DNA of 64,000 nt. Source: Cryptomeria japonica. Taxonomy: Eukaryota > Streptophyta > Pinopsida > Cupressales > Cupressaceae. The position numbers and the translations under genes are program-made. Of this stretch, positions 60,683-64,000 are shown piece after piece; position 1 is the first letter of the stretch; every line of letters starts with the position of its first letter. The stretch lies in contig NW_026729309.1 of the NCBI RefSeq assembly GCF_030272615.1, forward strand, positions 1 to 64,000. The letters are read 5' to 3'. The notes beneath the pieces are model-generated. The model was given only the letters and a program-made list of their open reading frames with translations, ran no database searches and was not told the origin of the DNA.

Positions 60683-60687
60683 CTAAG
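60683..60687. repeat. target-site duplication CTAAG, left
   Basis: Five bases of the satellite monomer boundary motif TTCTAAG directly before the element's first base. They are duplicated at the other end of the element. Confidence 0.88.
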
Positions 60688-60699
60688 TGTAGGTCCTGG

Positions 60700-60733
60700 A
60701 GACAACTCAGAGGGGGGGGTGAATCAGTTGTCT
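60700..60733. other. LTR inverted repeat around a G8 tract
   Basis: AGACAACT at 60700-60707 and AGTTGTCT at 60726-60733 are perfect 8-bp inverted arms around an 18-bp centre with eight consecutive G. On the minus strand the tract is C8 close to the LTR 3' end. Similar C-tracts are frequent in the 3' part of plant LTRs. Confidence 0.7.
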
Positions 60734-61255
60734 AATAAATTCAAACCAAAATCTTATTAACCAACTTCTTGCTTAATACCGAAAAAAATAGTTAGTTGTG
60801 CCGGTAATTAGAGTTAACAGAAAATGCTTGTACCAGTAAGAATTAATGCATGAAACATAAACATAAAGTCATCCACAACATATGACACAAATATTTGTAC
60901 GTGGAAACCCTGTAAGGGGAAAAACTACGGTGGGAAACCTTACCCACAATCAGATGATACTACTGTAGATAGTAAGTGTACAAAGAGGGGTCTGCACATG
61001 CAGAAAGGCCAACAGCCTAGAGCTCACTGCTCAAACACAAATGGGAGTCACATTGACTACAGTTGGATGGTTAAATCCAATGAGAATGTACTACACAAAA
61101 TAGCATCTTCATATGCTGGATTCAATACCGGTGTAATGCTAATATGCTTTTCCAAAAACCTAACTTCACTTTCAAATGATGTCTTCGTGTATATCTCTGT
61201 TTGATCTCGCATATACCCTTCCTTAAATCTTTTTCATATTTCACACTTGATCTTA

Positions 61256-61265
61256 CATTTATACC
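61256..61265 (-). promoter_or_regulatory. candidate LTR TATA box
   Basis: On the minus strand the sequence reads GGTATAAATG, about 460 bp from the 5' end of the LTR in that orientation. This would be a plausible U3 promoter position. It is a single motif match, and no canonical AATAAA was found downstream on the minus strand, so it is only a candidate. Confidence 0.35.
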
Positions 61266-61728
61266 ATACCCTAAGACCAATTTTAGTAGGTCGGCTCTAC
61301 AAGATATTACAATAAAACATTTTACAAATAATACAATATCCGATGCAATAACCGATTGAACATGTCGACTTAATGCATTTACAACAATAATAAATCATCT
61401 CCATAGCGTGCCATGCTGATCTGGAAAAGATAAACCTGCCGGTGTAACCCTAGATAACCTGGACCTATTTGCCGGTAAAAGCAAATATGCAAATAAGAAT
61501 ATACCAATGATATTACTTCAAGGAAAAGTGTCCACATGATGTCTTCGACATTACCAAGTGTCTTCCATGTCATTGCAGGTACCGGTGAACATTATATCCT
61601 GCCAGTTAACCATATATCGGTGATTGTTTGAGCATTTTACTGATTGCTGGTGAATGTTGCTGGATCTCCAAAGTAGGTGTGTTAGCAGGTGTTGACATCA
61701 ATGACAAAACCATACCAAAATACCAACA

Positions 61729-61733
61729 CTAAG
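61729..61733. repeat. target-site duplication CTAAG, right
   Basis: This copy continues directly into AGAGCACAATGTGC, the normal start of a class E monomer. Removing the LTR and one CTAAG therefore restores an uninterrupted satellite. Confidence 0.88.
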
Positions 61734-64000
61734 AGCACAATGTGCATCAAAATCAGATTTTCACACTATAGGCTCCGGAATAGGGACTTGCGTCTTGCAA
61801 GCTTGTTGTGCCTCCAAAAACCAATTTTGATGCTTTGAAACCGAAGATTTTGAGGCATAAGCTCCAAAACAAGGCTCTAAGACCACGATGTGCGTCAAAA
61901 TCAAATTTGGAGCGTCAAAACCTTGTTGTGTCTCCAAACATCGATTTTGATGCTCCAAAACTGGTTTTGATACTCCAAAACTGGGGCTTTTGAGGCACAA
62001 TTTCTAAAACACGGTTCTAATAGCACGATGTGGATCAAAATTAGATTTTGACGCTAATGACTCTAGAATCGGGACTTGCATCTTGAAACCCTGTTGTACC
62101 TCAAAACATTGATTTTGATGCTCCAAAATGGGGTCTTCAAGGCACGAGCTCCGAAATGAGGTTCTAAGAACACGATGTACATCAAAATTATGTTTTGATG
62201 CTACCGACTCTGGAATTGGGACTCTTGTCTTGAAACCTTGTTGTGCCTCCAAACACTAATTTTTATGCTCCAAAATTGATTCTTTTGAGGCACAACCTCT
62301 GAAATGAGGTTGTAAGAACACCATGTTTGTCAAAATCATGTTTTGATGCTATCAGCTTGAGAATCGAGACTTGTGTTTTGAAACCTTGTTGTGCCTTTAA
62401 ACATTGATTTCCATGTTTTGAAACTAGAGCTTTCAAGCCACACGCTCCGAAACGAGGTTCTAAGAGCACGATGTGCGTCAAAATCTTGTTTTGACACTAC
62501 AGGCTCCAGAATAGGGACTTGCGTCTTGAAAGCTTATTGTTCCTCCAAACACCAATTTTGATGATTCTAAACTGAATATTTTGAGGCATAAGTTCTAAAA
62601 AAGGTTCTAAGAGCACGATGTGCGTCAAAATCAAATTTTGACACTACGAGCTCCAGATTCAGGACTTGCATCTTGAAACCTTGTTGTGCCTCCAAATATT
62701 GATTTTGATACTCCAAAATTGGGGCTTTTGAGGTAGAATTTCTAAAATAGGGTTCTAAGAGCTCAATGTGCATCAAAATTGAATTTTGATGCTACTGGCT
62801 CTAGAATCGGGGCTTGCATCTTGAAACCTTGTTCTGCCTAAAAACACTGATTTTGATGCTCTGAAACAGGGGCTTTCTAGGTATAAGCTTCGAAATCAGG
62901 TTTGAATAGCATGATGTGGACCAAAATTACATTTTGATGCTTTGACTCTAGTATCGGGACTTGCATCTTGAAACCTTGTTATGCCTCCAAACATTGATTT
63001 TGATGCTCCAAAATGAGGTATTTCGAGGCACAAGCTCCATTATGAGCTTCTAAGAGAATGATGTGCGTCAAAATGGAATTTTTTATGCTACAGGCTCCAG
63101 AATAGGGGACTTGCTTTCTGAAACCTTGTTATGCCTCAAAATATTGATTTTCATATTCCAAAATTAGAGCTTTCAAGGCACAAGCTTTGAAATGAGGTTC
63201 TAAGAGCACGATGTTACTCAAAATTGCATTTTCATGCTACAAACTCTGGAATTGGGACTTTTGTCTTGAAACCTTGTTGTGCCTCCAAACACAAATTTTT
63301 ATGCTCCAAAAATGAGACTTTTCAGGCACCACCTCCGAAATGAGGTTCTAAGAACACCATGTTTTTCAAAATCTATTTTGATGCTATTAGCTTGAGAATC
63401 GGGACTTGTATCTTGAAACCTTGTAGTCCCTTTAAACATTGATTTCGATGTTTTGAAACTGGAGCTTTCGAGCCACACGCTCCCAAACAAGGTTCTAAGA
63501 GCGCAATGTGCATCAAAATCACGTTTTGACAATACAAGCTCCGGAATAGGGATTTGCATCTTGAAAGCTTCTTGTGCCTCCAAACAGAAATTTCGGTGCT
63601 TCAAAATCAAAGATTTTGAGGCATAAGTTCCAAAACAAGGTTCTAAGAGCACGATGTGCGTTAAAATAAAACTTTGACGCTACCAGCTCCAGAATCAAGA
63701 CTCCAAATATCGATTTTGATGATCCAAAATTGGGGCTTTTCAGGCATAATTTCTGAAAAAAGGGTTCCAAGAGCTTAATGTGCATCAATCAGAGCTTTCA
63801 AGGAAAAAGCTCTGAAATGTTGTGCCTCCAAACACTAATTTTTATGCTCCAAAAACAAGGCTTTTGAGGCACAACCTCCAAAATGGGGGTTCTAAGAACA
63901 CCATGTTTGTCAAAATTGTGTCTTGACGCTATCAGCTTGAGAATCGGGACTTATGTCTTGAAACCTTGTTGTGCCTCTTGAATAGGGACTTTCTTCTTGA
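61729..64000 (+). repeat. 148-bp satellite array, forward segment 4
   Basis: The array continues in the same register after the LTR insertion. The interrupted monomer is class E (GACACTA-like block and CCGGAATAGGGACTTGCGTC). F, a 20-bp duplication near 61942-61982, then A, C, D, E, F, G and so on follow. A-class monomers start near 62014 and 62900. Both carry a GATGTGGA variant also seen at 1716 and 21844. The array runs off the window. Confidence 0.95.

Larger units (their letters stand above)
52059..60687 (+). repeat. 148-bp satellite array, forward segment 3
   Basis: Forward orientation returns in a C fragment (TTTTTATGCTCCAAAA) that is fused almost at once to a G fragment (GAATTTTGATGCTACTGG). 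The segment includes the most regular HOR copy in the window (53644-54679) and a fresh-looking 296-bp dimer duplication (55867-56458). It ends at the target-site copy CTAAG that borders the LTR insertion. Confidence 0.96.
54680..60687 (+). repeat. rearranged satellite block before the LTR
   Basis: A starts at 54680, 55811, about 57233, 57898, 58844, about 59512 and 60386. Deviations: B at 54828 is cut to GTGCGTCAAACTAG; D copies near 55100 and 55530 share a short deletion in the core; tandem duplications lie at 55579-55692 and 55867-56458; 57600-57760 is scrambled D/E/F material; about 59030-59090 is scrambled. D to F at 58251-58600 and 59940-60290 form a local duplicate pair about 1.69 kb apart. 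Confidence 0.8.
60688..61728 (-). mobile_element. solo LTR of an LTR retrotransposon (1,041 bp)
   Basis: This is the only sequence in the window unrelated to the satellite. It starts TGTAGG and ends CCAACA, so it has TG...CA termini, and it is bounded on both sides by CTAAG, a 5-bp target-site duplication at 60683-60687 and 61729-61733. These are hallmarks of integrase-mediated LTR insertion. No internal domain, primer-binding site or second LTR is present, so a solo LTR formed by LTR-LTR recombination is the simplest reading. Orientation is inferred as minus: read that way it starts TGTTGGTATTTTGG and ends with a C-tract (CACCCCCCCCTCTGAG), as many plant LTRs do. Superfamily is not assigned. 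Confidence 0.88.

Noticed and set aside
1-60687. tRNA, rRNA or other structured RNA genes
   Set aside because: No tRNA-like box A/box B pair or rRNA-like conserved sequence was noticed by eye. The repeated dyads explain the visible pairing potential.
60998-61204. 68-codon open frame inside the insertion as a retroelement protein
   Set aside because: Short, on the opposite strand to the inferred LTR orientation, with no recognisable gag, protease, integrase or reverse transcriptase motif.
61379-61573. 64-codon minus-strand open frame inside the insertion
   Set aside because: Short and without recognisable motifs. LTRs rarely encode protein, and chance explains it.
60688-61728. Insertion as a DNA transposon, MITE or SINE
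   Set aside because: There are no long terminal inverted repeats and no poly(A) or simple-repeat tail. TG...CA ends with a 5-bp target duplication fit an LTR better.
1-64000. Firm assignment as a functional centromere
   Set aside because: Monomer length and HOR structure are compatible, but similar satellites form subtelomeric or interstitial heterochromatin. Sequence alone cannot show CENH3 loading.
1-64000. Exact match to the known CENP-B box
   Set aside because: The conserved dyad here is A/T-rich and symmetric. I do not see a copy of the mammalian CENP-B box pattern, so only a conceptual analogy is kept.

Overview
The window is almost entirely one tandem-repeat (satellite) array of a eukaryotic, very probably plant, nuclear genome. 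I find no protein-coding, rRNA or tRNA gene that I can support. The repeat unit is about 148 bp. Seven diverged monomer classes (called A to G here) follow one another in fixed order and form a higher-order repeat (HOR) of 7 x 148 = 1,036 bp. The cleanest copy is 53644-54679, where all seven start-to-start steps are exactly 148 bp. Most other HOR copies carry deletions, chimeric monomers or extra monomers.

Layout by orientation, taking the order A to G as forward: 1-3110 forward; 3111-3425 a short inverted patch; 3426-41610 forward; 41611-52058 inverted (about 10.4 kb); 52059-60687 forward; 60688-61728 a non-satellite insertion; 61729-64000 forward. Above the HOR level there are multi-kilobase super-repeats. 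1-9.4 kb recurs at 20.1-31.2 kb. 13.4-18.8 kb recurs at 31.2-37.9 kb and, inverted, from about 41.6 kb. 37.9-39 kb recurs at 53.2-54.2 kb. They are tied together by shared private mutations: a 46-bp duplication, a 20-bp duplication, a 4-bp insertion and unusual deletion junctions.

The insertion at 60688-61728 begins TG, ends CA and is flanked by a 5-bp direct repeat CTAAG. This is the signature of a solo LTR left by an LTR retrotransposon, on the minus strand. It contains a C-tract motif (CCCCCCCCTCT on the minus strand) of the kind common near the 3' end of plant LTRs, and this is the main reason for assigning the window to a plant. A large-genome seed plant such as a gymnosperm is possible, but that is a weak inference.

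The most interesting signal is a dyad symmetry preserved in all seven otherwise diverged classes: TCAAAA, five variable bases, TTTTGA. In class G it becomes a 21-bp near-perfect palindrome. A second dyad lies about 90 bp further on. Conservation of a symmetric box in a nucleosome-sized satellite could mean a bound protein, by analogy with the CENP-B box, but this is inference. The many short open frames on the minus strand, up to about 197 codons, are by-products of the repeat and are not annotated as genes.
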